Of a DNA stretch of 59,464 nt, positions 8,320-17,076 are shown one piece after another. How positions within the stretch are numbered: the first letter of the stretch is position 1; every line of letters starts with the position of its first letter. The position numbers and the translations under genes were made by a program. Source of the DNA: Pantoea cypripedii (GTDB lineage Bacteria > Pseudomonadota > Gammaproteobacteria > Enterobacterales > Enterobacteriaceae); assembly GCF_011395035.1 (NCBI RefSeq), contig NZ_CP024770.1:1355634-1415097 (forward strand), in the 5' to 3' direction. The notes under the pieces were generated by a model. The model did no database searches, was not told where the DNA came from, and saw nothing but the letters and a program-made list of their open reading frames with translations.

Positions 8320-9117
8320 TTATAAAATTGCTTTCTGTCCACCGTCTACGTTCAGCAGCGCACCAACGATATAACTGGCCCTCGGGCTGGCAAGAAACAG
8401 CACTGCATCGGCAATCTCTTCTGGCTGACCAAACCGCCCCAGTGGCAGTTCCGCTTCCATACGCGCTAGTGCTTCATCCGGCGTCAGTTGCAGCCGTTTA
8501 GCTTCATGCTCAATGGAACGATGGATCCGGTCAGTAAGCGTAAAACCTGGGTTCACGGCATTGATGCGGATGCCATACCGGGCGTAGTGCTGGGCCAGCG
8601 CCAGCGTAGAAAGCAGCAAAGCGGCATTGGCGGCACCCCCCGCGGCATGAGAAGGGTTGGGCACCCGACCTCCCGTCCCGACGATATTGACGATGGCTCC
8701 CCGTTCACCCTCAATATCACGCCGACGCCAGCGTGCCAGCACCGCATCCTGGGTGTGGATATAGGTGAAATACTTGGCCTCCATGGCCGCATGCCAGGCG
8801 GCGCTATCCAGTTCCTCCGGGGCACGGCGTTGAGCATCCCCGGCGCTGTTGACCAGGACATCAATTTCGCCCCATCTGGCGGCCGCCGCTTCAATGACAT
8901 CGTTAGCTTGTGCGGCGTCGCGCAGGTCGGCGCTCAGCGTATGCAGCCGTTCATCCCCGGCATTGAGGATTTGACGTGCTGCGGCGAGATTTTGCGCATT
9001 ACGGGATACCAGGATAACTTTGGCTCCCTCATCAAGAAATCGCTGTGCAACGGCCAGCCCGATTCCCTTGCTCCCGCCGGTAACCACCACCACCTTGTTG
9101 CTGAGTTGCAAATCCAT
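8320..9117 (-). CDS. Atypical short-chain dehydrogenase/reductase lacking the catalytic Ser-Tyr-Lys
   Basis: A 265-residue Rossmann-fold protein. The NAD(P) glycine motif TGGSKGIG is at 13-20, NSAG at 90-93, and the NPGF segment after the active site is typical of SDRs. The active-site region is abnormal. The YxxxK motif reads HAAGG (His157, Gly161), and the serine strand reads VNIVGTGG, without the usual Ser. A normal Ser-Tyr-Lys proton relay is therefore missing, and the protein may bind nucleotide without classic dehydrogenase chemistry or use another mechanism. It is the last gene of the leftward monooxygenase operon, 12 bp after the SfnB-like gene. The product is inferred only at superfamily level. 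Confidence 0.85.
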   Translation of the reverse strand: MDLQLSNKVVVVTGGSKGIGLAVAQRFLDEGAKVILVSRNAQNLAAARQILNAGDERLHTLSADLRDAAQANDVIEAAAARWGEIDVLVNSAGDAQRRAPEELDSAAWHAAMEAKYFTYIHTQDAVLARWRRRDIEGERGAIVNIVGTGGRVPNPSHAAGGAANAALLLSTLALAQHYARYGIRINAVNPGFTLTDRIHRSIEHEAKRLQLTPDEALARMEAELPLGRFGQPEEIADAVLFLASPRASYIVGALLNVDGGQKAIL

Positions 9118-9129
9118 ATCTGTCCGACC

Positions 9130-10332
9130 TTATATTTTGGTATTGATGGGCGGCAAAGCGCCGTTGAGATAAAAATCACCCACGGCGCGCGCCTTATAGG
9201 ACACGGGGTCATGAGTGGTATGGGTGCGTGCATTGCGCCAGTGGCGGTCAAGGTTGTGGGCGGCGGTTGTCGCGGAGGCTCCGCCCAGCCGGAACAGCAT
9301 CTCGCTGACCTGCAACGACGCGTTGGTCGTGGCGTATTTGGCTTCAGCAATGGCAATCGACGCTTCTGCCAGCCAGCGATCCGTAGCCCCGGTGGCGGAG
9401 AAACTACCAGGTACTGCGCGATCAAGCAGGTGTGCGCCACGTTCCAGCAGTGCCTGAGCGCCGTGGGTAATAATCGCCATTTCACCCACCGTGTGCAGGA
9501 CGTAAGGATCTTCGGTTGCGGAGGACACACCGCTCTCGCGCAACACGCGTGCATGCTCACGACCATAGCGGCAACCTTCTGCCAGCGCTGCTTCGGCGAT
9601 CCCGGCATCAATGGCGCTGTGGATCAACTGAGCGAACCCGCCTTCATGGGTACGACGCTGACCAAAAGCCGGGATGGGCAGAATCTCCTCATCTGCAATC
9701 GCTACATCCTCATATTCGGTTGTACCACTGGCCGTGGTGCGTTGTCCCATTCCATCCCAGTCATCACGTACGTGCACGCCGGGGCGATCGTTGGGAACAA
9801 ATACCGCCGCACGTCCGCCATCAGGATGCAGCGCCGTCACTAAAATGATCGACGAATAAAGACTTCCGGTGCTGTACGCTTTTTTTCCCTGAAGACGCCA
9901 GCCCTGTGGGGTACGGTGCAGGGCGGTTTGCACATCACCGATATGATTACCGCCTTTCTCGGCGGCGGCATTGCTCATCAGGCTGCCTGACAGTACCTGG
10001 GAAAAATAGCGCTGCTGTTGTGCGTGGGAACCATACAGGCGCAGTTTCTCCAGGTTGGTAAATTGCGGCGCTATCGCCTGGGCGATATTAGGATCGCCCG
10101 CTGACAACAAGCGCAGCACCTGGCAGAAGGTGATGAAATCCAGTTCGGCACCACCGAAAGCTTTTGGTACGCGGATCGCCAACAGGCCACTACGCTTTAA
10201 CTGCTCGATTTCATCAAACGGCAGCAGGCGTTGGCGATCACGGTGATTACTGCTGGCAGCGAATTGCTCGCGGAAATTCCCGGCAATCCGGATAGCCTCA
10301 TCTGCGGTTAAAATGGGTATCTGCGTAGTCAC
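9130..10332 (-). CDS. SfnB/DszC-like acyl-CoA-dehydrogenase-fold flavin monooxygenase (copy 2)
   Basis: A 400-residue protein with the acyl-CoA dehydrogenase fold: N-terminal helical domain (about 1-120, with GDPNIAQAIAPQF), a middle beta domain containing DDWDGMGQRTTASGTTE, and a C-terminal helical bundle ending in DRHWRNARTHTTHDP. This motif set belongs to the sulfur-acquisition SfnB / DszC branch, whose members use reduced flavin and oxygen rather than acyl-CoA. DszC oxidises thioethers to sulfoxide and sulfone. It overlaps the upstream LLM gene by 4 bp and is a diverged paralogue of 13011-14258. The electron donor would be reduced FMN from a reductase not present in this window. The substrate is unknown. 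Confidence 0.88.
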   Translation of the reverse strand: MTTQIPILTADEAIRIAGNFREQFAASSNHRDRQRLLPFDEIEQLKRSGLLAIRVPKAFGGAELDFITFCQVLRLLSAGDPNIAQAIAPQFTNLEKLRLYGSHAQQQRYFSQVLSGSLMSNAAAEKGGNHIGDVQTALHRTPQGWRLQGKKAYSTGSLYSSIILVTALHPDGGRAAVFVPNDRPGVHVRDDWDGMGQRTTASGTTEYEDVAIADEEILPIPAFGQRRTHEGGFAQLIHSAIDAGIAEAALAEGCRYGREHARVLRESGVSSATEDPYVLHTVGEMAIITHGAQALLERGAHLLDRAVPGSFSATGATDRWLAEASIAIAEAKYATTNASLQVSEMLFRLGGASATTAAHNLDRHWRNARTHTTHDPVSYKARAVGDFYLNGALPPINTKI

Positions 10333-11663
10333 GTAATATTCTCCTTCGTATAACGACTCACCGGACGCGCCAGTCCCATACGCTCGCGTAAGGTGTTTCC
10401 CTGATAAGCTGTGCGGTACACGCCACGCCGTTGCAGTTCGGGTACTACCAGCGAAACAAAATCATCTAAACCACCAGGCAGCCATCCCGGCATAATGTTA
10501 AAGCCATCGGCACCGCCTTCTTCAAACCAGCTGACCATAAAGTCCGCGATATCCGCTGGGGTGCCGATCAGCAGCGGGTGACCACGTGCGACACCGACCT
10601 GCTGATACAGCTGTCGGATGCTGAGCTGGTCGCGACGAGCAATTTTAATCAGCAACTCGGCCCTGCTGGTAAACTCTTTACCGGGTGGGAGTTCAGGTAG
10701 CGGGCCGTCAATATCGTGACCTGCCAGCGACACACCGCCGAGATGATGTTCCAGCTGTGCCAGCCCAACTTCAGGATGGAGTAATGATTGCAGTTGTTCG
10801 AATTTCTCTTCCGCTTCACTGCGACTCGGTGCAACCACCGGGAACAAACCAGGCAGAATGCGCAGGGCATCCTGGGGCCGTCCGGCTTCTTCAGCCAATC
10901 CCTTGATAAGAGAGTAAAATGCCTGGGCATCACTTAACGTCGTTTGCGCGGTGTAAATGACTTCGCCGTAGCGCGCGCCAAGGGCAATGCCTTGCGTAGA
11001 CGATCCCGCCTGTACCAGCAGAGGGTGGCCCTGCGGCGGTCGTGAAACGGTGAGGGGGCCTCGCACGCGGAAAAATTCTCCCTGATGTTCAACGGTATGC
11101 AGCCGATCGGGCAGGAAATAGCGGCCTTCCTGCTGATCGGCAACGATGGCGTCATCGTCCCAGCTATCCCAGAGTGCCCGCACCAGTTCGACAAACTCGG
11201 TAGCACGCTGATAACGCAGCTCAGGCGTGGGAATGGTGGGGATGGAGAAGTTATCCGCTTCCGCCTGGCTCGATGAGGTCACGATATTCCATCCTGCACG
11301 ACCATTGCTGAGATGATCCAGCGAGGCGAATTTTCGTGCCAGATGCCAGGGTTCATTGAAGGTGGTGGATGCTGTGGCGATCAAGCCAATATGGTGGGTC
11401 AATGGGCTGAGTGCCGACAGTAACGTCAGTGGTTCAAAATGCGCCTTCGGGGTCCGACCGAGTTTTTCCGCAGCGCGGTCGCGCACGGCCAGCCCATCGG
11501 CCAGAAAAAACAGGTCAAATAGCCCGCGTTCGGCGATTTCAATCAGCCTGCGGTAATGGTCGAAGCGCATTGGGGCATGCGGATCAACATCCGGATGTCG
11601 CCACCCGGCCAGATGACGGCCTGTGGTTTCCACAAATACGCCGAGGTGCAACTGGCGACTCAT
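10329..11663 (-). CDS. NtaA/SnaA/DszA-family FMN-dependent monooxygenase (copy 2)
   Basis: A 444-residue luciferase-like TIM-barrel enzyme. The family hallmark FASLDHLSNGRAGWNIVTS is at about 112-130, followed by RYQRATEFVELVRALWDSWDD and the VSRPPQGHPLLVQAGSS segment. Characterised relatives cleave C-S or C-N bonds using reduced FMN and oxygen (DszA on dibenzothiophene sulfone, NtaA on nitrilotriacetate, SnaA in pristinamycin synthesis). It overlaps both neighbours by 4 bp (11663/11660 and 10332/10329), which implies tight translational coupling. It is paired with the adjacent SfnB/DszC-like gene, so an S-oxygenation followed by C-S scission is the likely logic, which is an inference. Confidence 0.9.
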   Translation of the reverse strand: MSRQLHLGVFVETTGRHLAGWRHPDVDPHAPMRFDHYRRLIEIAERGLFDLFFLADGLAVRDRAAEKLGRTPKAHFEPLTLLSALSPLTHHIGLIATASTTFNEPWHLARKFASLDHLSNGRAGWNIVTSSSQAEADNFSIPTIPTPELRYQRATEFVELVRALWDSWDDDAIVADQQEGRYFLPDRLHTVEHQGEFFRVRGPLTVSRPPQGHPLLVQAGSSTQGIALGARYGEVIYTAQTTLSDAQAFYSLIKGLAEEAGRPQDALRILPGLFPVVAPSRSEAEEKFEQLQSLLHPEVGLAQLEHHLGGVSLAGHDIDGPLPELPPGKEFTSRAELLIKIARRDQLSIRQLYQQVGVARGHPLLIGTPADIADFMVSWFEEGGADGFNIMPGWLPGGLDDFVSLVVPELQRRGVYRTAYQGNTLRERMGLARPVSRYTKENIT

Positions 11664-13018
11664 CCTTGCACCTCACGTTCGGGATTCGCCAGGCCAAGAT
11701 GGTCACGCAGCGTGGTGCCTTGATAGTCAGTGCGAAACAACCCGCGCCGTTGCAACACTGGCACGACCTGGTCAATAAACTCTTCCAGCCCCCCCGGCAG
11801 CCACGGGGCCATAATATTGAAGCCATCTGCCGCCCCGGCAGTGAACCACTCTTCCAGCACATCGGCAATCTCTTCGGCGCTGCCAAACACGGCCCAGTGA
11901 CCGCGTGTCCCGGTGACGTGCCAGTAAAGCTGGCGAATGGTCAGATTCTCTTCACGGGCAAATTTCAGCAGCAGAGCCTGGCGGCTCTGATTGCCCTGGG
12001 TTAACGGCAGTTCAGGGACCGGGTCATCCGGGGAATAACCCGAGAGATCAAAACCGCCCAGATGGCGCGCCAGCACTGGCCAACCGATTTCCGGGCTGAC
12101 CAGTGCCTGCAAACGTTCGAACTTTTCCCGGGCATGGGCTGCGTTATCCCCAACCACGGGAAAAATACCGGGCATAATTTTCAGGCTATCGGGCTGGCGT
12201 CCCCATTGTTCCAGCTGATCTTTGACAGTGCGATAGAAATGCTGTGCATCTGCCAGATTGCGCTGGGCAGTGAAAATCACCTCAGCATGACGGGCGGCAA
12301 GGGATTGCCCATCTGCCGACGAGCCAGCCTGCACCAGCACGGGCCAGCCCTGCGGAGCACGGGCGATAGTCAGTGGACCTCGAACCTGGAAGAATTCGCC
12401 CTGATGATCGAGAATATGCAAACGCTGTGGGTCAAAGAATTTTCCCTGCTGACGATCGTCCAGTAAGGCATCGGCGTCCCAGGTGTCCCACAGGCCTTTC
12501 ACGACCTCGACAAACTCCTGGGCGCGACGATAACGCAGGCCATGATCCATCACTTCTGCCCGGTTGAAATTACGCGCTTCACCCCCCGTCCAGCTGGTGA
12601 CGATATTCCAGCCTGCGCGACCTTTACTGATGTGATCCAGTGAGGAAAACTTACGTGCCACGTTATACGGTTCGTTGTAGCTGGTGGACGCGGTGGCGAT
12701 CAAGCCAATGCGTTGTGTCGCGGTAGCCAGTGCGGACAGTAACGTCAGGGGTTCAAAGTTAACGGTGCGCGAGGTTCTGCCCAGCGTCTCATCTTCTTCA
12801 TACTGAAACGTCATCTGGTCACCGAGAAACACCATGTCAAACTTCGCGGCTTCTGCGCGGCGTGCCAGATGATGGAAATGATCAAAGTTCATTCCGGCAC
12901 CCACCGGTGCCTCAGGGTGACGCCACGCGGCAATATGATGACCTGCATCCTGCAAAAAAGCGCCCAGATGCATCTGGGCAGGGCGTGAGCTGCTCATATT
13001 ATGTTTCCGGTTAGTCAT
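11660..13018 (-). CDS. NtaA/SnaA/DszA-family FMN-dependent monooxygenase (copy 1)
   Basis: A 452-residue luciferase-like monooxygenase with the family block SSLDHISKGRAGWNIVTSW at about 125-143 and IARAPQGWPVLVQAGSS further on. It is similar to the next gene but clearly diverged, so the pair is an old duplication. The start is uncertain. ATG 13018 overlaps the upstream SfnB-like gene by 8 bp but has no visible ribosome site, while ATG 12997 has GGAAA at good spacing and begins MSSSRPAQM. Relatives are two-component enzymes that need reduced FMN. The arrangement SfnB, LLM, LLM, SfnB suggests two rounds of oxidation and C-S cleavage. Confidence 0.9.
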   Translation of the reverse strand: MTNRKHNMSSSRPAQMHLGAFLQDAGHHIAAWRHPEAPVGAGMNFDHFHHLARRAEAAKFDMVFLGDQMTFQYEEDETLGRTSRTVNFEPLTLLSALATATQRIGLIATASTSYNEPYNVARKFSSLDHISKGRAGWNIVTSWTGGEARNFNRAEVMDHGLRYRRAQEFVEVVKGLWDTWDADALLDDRQQGKFFDPQRLHILDHQGEFFQVRGPLTIARAPQGWPVLVQAGSSADGQSLAARHAEVIFTAQRNLADAQHFYRTVKDQLEQWGRQPDSLKIMPGIFPVVGDNAAHAREKFERLQALVSPEIGWPVLARHLGGFDLSGYSPDDPVPELPLTQGNQSRQALLLKFAREENLTIRQLYWHVTGTRGHWAVFGSAEEIADVLEEWFTAGAADGFNIMAPWLPGGLEEFIDQVVPVLQRRGLFRTDYQGTTLRDHLGLANPEREVQG

Positions 13019-14258
13019 ACATGGTGATGGGAGGAGGAGTCTGGTCGAGATAAAAGCGGCCTACCACCCGATAACGATGGTTGATTGGGTCGTGTGTCGT
13101 ATGGGTGCGTGCATTACGCCAGTGACGATCAAAGTTGTTATTGCGAAGTGTGGCGGAGGAACCACCGACATCGTAAATCAGCTCTCCCGCGCGCAGCGCA
13201 GCGCTGTTACAGATGATTTTGGCTTCTGCTGTGGCAATTGAGGCCTCAATCAATGCCGCTTCCAGTGCCGGACCTTCCACCTGGGCATACCAGGCACGGG
13301 TGGCCTCATCGACTTTCCCCGCTGCACGCAACAGAATGGCTTCCGCTGCGTGCGCATGAGCGGCGATGTTGCCGATGATATGTTGCACATACCAGTCATC
13401 GGTGGAGCGCTCCACACCCGAGTCTGGACGTGGGCGGGCACCTCGATGCGCCCAGGCAATCGCATCCTGCAATACCGCAAAGGTGATGCCGACCTCAATG
13501 GTGGAATGCAGCATTTGGGTGGCGGCTGGCTGGTAATTACGCCGCTTGTTTAACGCGCTGCTGTAGAACATCACTTCATCCGGGCTGACCAGCACATCGT
13601 TAAACTCGGTGGTTCCACTGGCGGTGAGGCGTTGCCCCATACCGTCCCAGTCGTCATGCTGAACAATCCCCTCACGCTGACGCGGGATGAGCGCTGAGAC
13701 GGTATTACCATCGTCATCTTTGGCCGTGACGCGCAGGCGATCAGCCATCAGGCCGCCGGTACTGTAAAATTTTTTGCCACGCAGCCGCAGCCCCTGGTCT
13801 GTGGCTATCAGCCGGGTGGTCATGTCGGTGACAAACTTGCCGCCTAACTCACCCGTGGCACCGCTGATGATGTCGCCGTGACGCAAGCCATGAAAATAGC
13901 GATTTTGTTGTTGCTCATCTCCATTCAGGCGCAGGCGTTCTACCGAGGTGAAGTGGGGGATCAGTGCCTGGGCGATATTAGGATCACCTTCTGCCAGGGC
14001 GATCATCACTCTGGCAAGATCGCGCCACGCCAGCTCCGGCCCTTGCCATTTCTGTGGCACACGTGCAGCGGTAATGCCCGCTTTACGCACCCATTCCATC
14101 TCCTCATGCGGCAAAATACGCTGTAAATCACGTTCCGATGCTCCGGCAGCCAGCGCGGGAGTCAGAGACTTTGCGGCAGCCACCACCGTGCTGGCTGAAG
14201 TGTCGCGTGTCACCACGGCAAAATCAAAATGGCCGTTGTGTTCGTTAATGGTCGTCAT
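13011..14258 (-). CDS. SfnB/DszC-like acyl-CoA-dehydrogenase-fold flavin monooxygenase (copy 1)
   Basis: A 415-residue protein of the SfnB/DszC branch of the acyl-CoA dehydrogenase superfamily. Shared motifs with copy 2 are GDPNIAQALIPHF in the N-terminal domain, QHDDWDGMGQRLTASGTTE in the middle domain and FDRHWRNARTHTTHDP near the C-terminus. The family oxidises organosulfur compounds with reduced flavin. It lies 15 bp downstream of the class II aldolase gene and overlaps the first LLM gene by up to 8 bp. No sulfur-specific substrate can be assigned. An acyl-CoA dehydrogenase is unlikely given the family motifs and neighbours. Confidence 0.88.
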   Translation of the reverse strand: MTTINEHNGHFDFAVVTRDTSASTVVAAAKSLTPALAAGASERDLQRILPHEEMEWVRKAGITAARVPQKWQGPELAWRDLARVMIALAEGDPNIAQALIPHFTSVERLRLNGDEQQQNRYFHGLRHGDIISGATGELGGKFVTDMTTRLIATDQGLRLRGKKFYSTGGLMADRLRVTAKDDDGNTVSALIPRQREGIVQHDDWDGMGQRLTASGTTEFNDVLVSPDEVMFYSSALNKRRNYQPAATQMLHSTIEVGITFAVLQDAIAWAHRGARPRPDSGVERSTDDWYVQHIIGNIAAHAHAAEAILLRAAGKVDEATRAWYAQVEGPALEAALIEASIATAEAKIICNSAALRAGELIYDVGGSSATLRNNNFDRHWRNARTHTTHDPINHRYRVVGRFYLDQTPPPITMYD

Positions 14259-14273
14259 CTTATCTCCGGTGGG

Positions 14274-15068
14274 TTAGTCGCGATACGTGACGCCGTCACG
14301 ATCAAGCAGACGTTTAAGGGCGTTGAAATGCAGGGCATGGCCCGGCAAATAGCGGCTGGTAGCGGCATCATGCAACGGCGTGCGCGTAATCTGATGGCGC
14401 ACCTTTTCGCGCAGTGCGGGTGTCAGCTCGCGCAATGGCTCTCCGGTCCAGCGGGCGTAAAGCTGAACCTGGCAGGCATATTCGAGGGCATACAGCCGGT
14501 CCCACGCCTCAGCAGCATCTTCACCGGTCACAACCACGCCGTGATTAGCCATAAACAAAATCGATTTCAGTTGCAGTAAATCCGCCAGCCGTTCACCTTC
14601 CAACGGATCGCGCGCCAGCGCCTGGTAGTCATTGTCATAGGCGATATCGTCACTGAGCAGAGCCTCAGCCTGACCGGTAATTAATAGCCGCTGATCCGCC
14701 AGGCGTGCGATAGCACTGGCGTAGGGCATGTGGGTGTGAAATACCGCAGCATGCTTTGGCGAAAAAGCATGAATCGGCGCATGGATACAGTAAGCCGAAC
14801 GTTGGATCTGCCCACCTCCGGCCAGCAACTGGCCGTCATACCCCACTTTGAGAAACACGCTGGCGGTGGCCTCAGTCCAGTGCAGGCCAAACGGCAGCAG
14901 CAAAAAAGCCTGTTCATCAGGGACGGCGAGCGTCAGATGGTTATAGATCCCCTGGCTAAATCCATTGCGATGCGAAAAATGGTGTGCGGCGGCAAGGTCA
15001 ATACGCGCCTGCCATTCAGCATCGCTTACACTGTTGCGGGATACGGGTTCAAGCGCTAAGTCAGACAT
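14274..15068 (-). CDS. Class II aldolase/adducin-family protein
   Basis: A 264-residue cytoplasmic protein. The start at 15068 is chosen for an AGGAG eight bases upstream; the in-frame ATG at 15149 would intrude into the binding-protein gene. Zinc-binding His residues of the L-fuculose-phosphate aldolase fold are visible: His111 and His113 (FHTHMP) and His176 (MANHGVVVTGED). Family members do retro-aldol cleavage of phosphorylated sugars or act on small hydroxy acids, and several members have other chemistry. The usual Glu before the first His pair is not evident (GGGQIQRSAY instead), so its reaction is open. Its position between the binding protein and the monooxygenases suggests processing of the carbon fragment or entry into the pathway. 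Confidence 0.82.
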   Translation of the reverse strand: MSDLALEPVSRNSVSDAEWQARIDLAAAHHFSHRNGFSQGIYNHLTLAVPDEQAFLLLPFGLHWTEATASVFLKVGYDGQLLAGGGQIQRSAYCIHAPIHAFSPKHAAVFHTHMPYASAIARLADQRLLITGQAEALLSDDIAYDNDYQALARDPLEGERLADLLQLKSILFMANHGVVVTGEDAAEAWDRLYALEYACQVQLYARWTGEPLRELTPALREKVRHQITRTPLHDAATSRYLPGHALHFNALKRLLDRDGVTYRD

Positions 15069-15084
15069 AGGGTTCTCCTGTGGA

Positions 15085-16683
15085 TTAAGGCGCAAGCCAG
15101 GCGTTGCGGAAGCCGGAATGTGCCCCCGCTGGCGAGAAATCAATCCCATGCAGCTTGCGGTTATAGGCGGTGAAGAAGGGGGCTTGCATGATGGGAATCA
15201 ACGGCAGGTCGGTCATCGCCAGACGCTGGAACTCATGGAATTCTTCAATGCGTTTTTGTGGGTCCACTTCGCGCTGATAGCGGTGAATGATGTCATCCAT
15301 CTGCGGGTTGCTATAGGCAAAGGCATTGGCGTAAGGCACACCCGCCTGTTGAGCGCTGGAGTCATAAACGCGTGTCAGACCCATTTGCGGATCGAGCATG
15401 ATGCCCCACCCCTGGAAAACCACATCAAAATCATAATCGGTGTAAATCCGACGGGTGAAAGTCGCGTTATCCAGTGGGATATACTTAAGGGTGATGCCAA
15501 GTTTACTTAACGACTGCCGCAGGAATTCGCCAACCAGAAGCGCCTGGCTGGACGCTGGATCACTGTACAGGCGCAGGGTAAAGCGCGATCCGTCGGCACC
15601 TTTTTTGAAACCGGCTTCGTCCAGCAACTGGTTGCCTTTGGCAATGTCGTAGTCGTAATGAGGGATGTCGTTAGTAAAATAACGAGTCAGTGAAGAGGGA
15701 ATAACGCTGTATTCCGGTTTGCTCTGCCCGTACCAGACGGTATCAATCAGGCGCTGACGATCGATAGCATGGGCAAACGCCTGGCGAACTTTCTGCTGTG
15801 CCAGATATTTATTGCGCAGGTTGAAGGCAAGAAAATAGGTTTGAGCCGCGTAAGAATAACCACGTGAGTCAAAAGCCAGCTGAGGATTTTGCTTCAGGCG
15901 ACTGATATCCGCAAACGGGATACCGGCAAAAGGAACGTACTGCACTTCGCCAGATTCCAGAGCCGCGCTGCGTGCCGAAGCATCGGGGATAAAACGATAG
16001 ATAATACGATCGAGATAGGGTTTCCCTTTGTCCCAGTAATCCGGGTTACGCACCAGTTCCACATATTGGCCGCGCACCCACTTACTGAATTTAAACGGGC
16101 CAGTGCCGATGGGGGCTGCGCTGGCGGGGTTGGTACGGATATCCTTACCCGCAAAAATATGTGCCGGTAAGACCTGTGATTCCGCACCGTCAAATGCATT
16201 CAGAATGACCTGTGAAGGTGCGCTGAGACGGAATATTGCTGTCCAGTCATCCGGGGTTTCAACATCAGTGAGGGTGGCAAAGGTGGAACGACCACGCGAA
16301 TGCACTTTCTTCCACACCTCCAGCGCAGAATAACGCACATCTTTCGAGGTAAATGGTTGACCGTCATGCCATTTTACATCGTGACGTAATTTAAATGTGA
16401 TCGATTTGCCATCCGGTGACACTGTCCATGATTCAGCCAGGTTAGGGTGGGGTTGATAATTATCATCATAGGTCAGCAGACCATCAAAAATATTGGCGGA
16501 GATGGTACGGTTGGCATATTGGTTATTAAAGGTGGCGGTTAAAGTACTGGGTTCAGGATCGATGGCGACAATCAATGTGCCACCCCTGACCGGTGTGGGA
16601 GCACTGTCCGCAGCCGATGTTGTGCCCGTGGTGGCCCCCAGCAGAAGCAGCGAGGCAATGACTAATTTATACAACCGCGACAT
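15085..16683 (-). CDS. Peptide-type ABC transporter periplasmic substrate-binding protein (family 5)
   Basis: A 532-residue periplasmic binding protein. The signal peptide covers about residues 1-25 (hydrophobic SLLLLGATTGTTSA). Family 5 features follow: LRHDVKWHDGQPFTSKDV at about 100, the RNPDYWDKGKPYLD block, and the VRQAFAHAIDRQ segment. An AAGGAG precedes the start. It heads the leftward operon, while the matching permeases and ATPase lie in the convergent operon ending at 8287, so one transporter is split over two transcripts. A paralogue (41594-43183) shares the RSTFATLTDVETPD / SSTFANVTKVETPD segment. The ligand is unknown. Confidence 0.92.
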   Translation of the reverse strand: MSRLYKLVIASLLLLGATTGTTSAADSAPTPVRGGTLIVAIDPEPSTLTATFNNQYANRTISANIFDGLLTYDDNYQPHPNLAESWTVSPDGKSITFKLRHDVKWHDGQPFTSKDVRYSALEVWKKVHSRGRSTFATLTDVETPDDWTAIFRLSAPSQVILNAFDGAESQVLPAHIFAGKDIRTNPASAAPIGTGPFKFSKWVRGQYVELVRNPDYWDKGKPYLDRIIYRFIPDASARSAALESGEVQYVPFAGIPFADISRLKQNPQLAFDSRGYSYAAQTYFLAFNLRNKYLAQQKVRQAFAHAIDRQRLIDTVWYGQSKPEYSVIPSSLTRYFTNDIPHYDYDIAKGNQLLDEAGFKKGADGSRFTLRLYSDPASSQALLVGEFLRQSLSKLGITLKYIPLDNATFTRRIYTDYDFDVVFQGWGIMLDPQMGLTRVYDSSAQQAGVPYANAFAYSNPQMDDIIHRYQREVDPQKRIEEFHEFQRLAMTDLPLIPIMQAPFFTAYNRKLHGIDFSPAGAHSGFRNAWLAP

Positions 16684-17076
16684 AGGCGGAATGCTCCTTA
16701 TACGATGAAGTGATAATCAGGTGAGTTTTTTATTTATTGACTTTTCGATTAACCAATCTAACGAAGATGAAATAAGTGAGATAAATAACAATATCGGCAT
16801 TGTAAATCCGCATTCGCTATTTAGAGTAATGACAATCAGGCCGGCTTCTTATTTTTCTGAGGGAATTGTTAGTGATTTTTATAAGTGGGTGTTGAATATA
16901 CTTTAATAGCGAAGGAGACGCGTTTTATATTCTGTGGTTAGGATTTATCCCACCAGCTTTGTTAATGATAAGTTTCATATTGCGTATTAAGAGTTAAGTT
17001 ATCTGGTTAAATCATTTTTCCCTTCTCCCAATGATATCTACCCTCGCGTTCAACGATCATCAATTGGGCGGGAAAT
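16684..17076. promoter_or_regulatory. AT-rich divergent intergenic region (about 390 bp)
   Basis: This lies between the leftward binding-protein operon and the rightward PanE-like gene. It is strongly AT-rich and should contain both promoters. No intact gene is supported: a 61-codon open frame at 16721 starts with GTG, has no ribosome site and resembles nothing I recognise. No clear operator palindrome was found. Confidence 0.4.

Noticed and set aside
8488..9843. A 451-codon open frame on the plus strand
   Set aside because: It lies opposite the SDR and SfnB-like genes, has low-complexity, His- and Gly-rich composition with no family motifs, and both minus-strand genes are convincing.
11411..12004. 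A 197-codon open frame on the plus strand
   Set aside because: It is antisense to the two NtaA/DszA-like genes, with no ribosome site and no recognisable domain.
9130..14258. Reading the two acyl-CoA-dehydrogenase-fold proteins as true acyl-CoA dehydrogenases
   Set aside because: The GDPNIAQ, GQRxTASGTTE and RNARTHTTHDP motifs and the paired LLM genes place them in the SfnB/DszC branch.
16721..16906. A small 61-codon frame in the spacer before the PanE-like gene
   Set aside because: It starts at GTG without a ribosome site in very AT-rich DNA and matches nothing I recognise; more likely promoter DNA.
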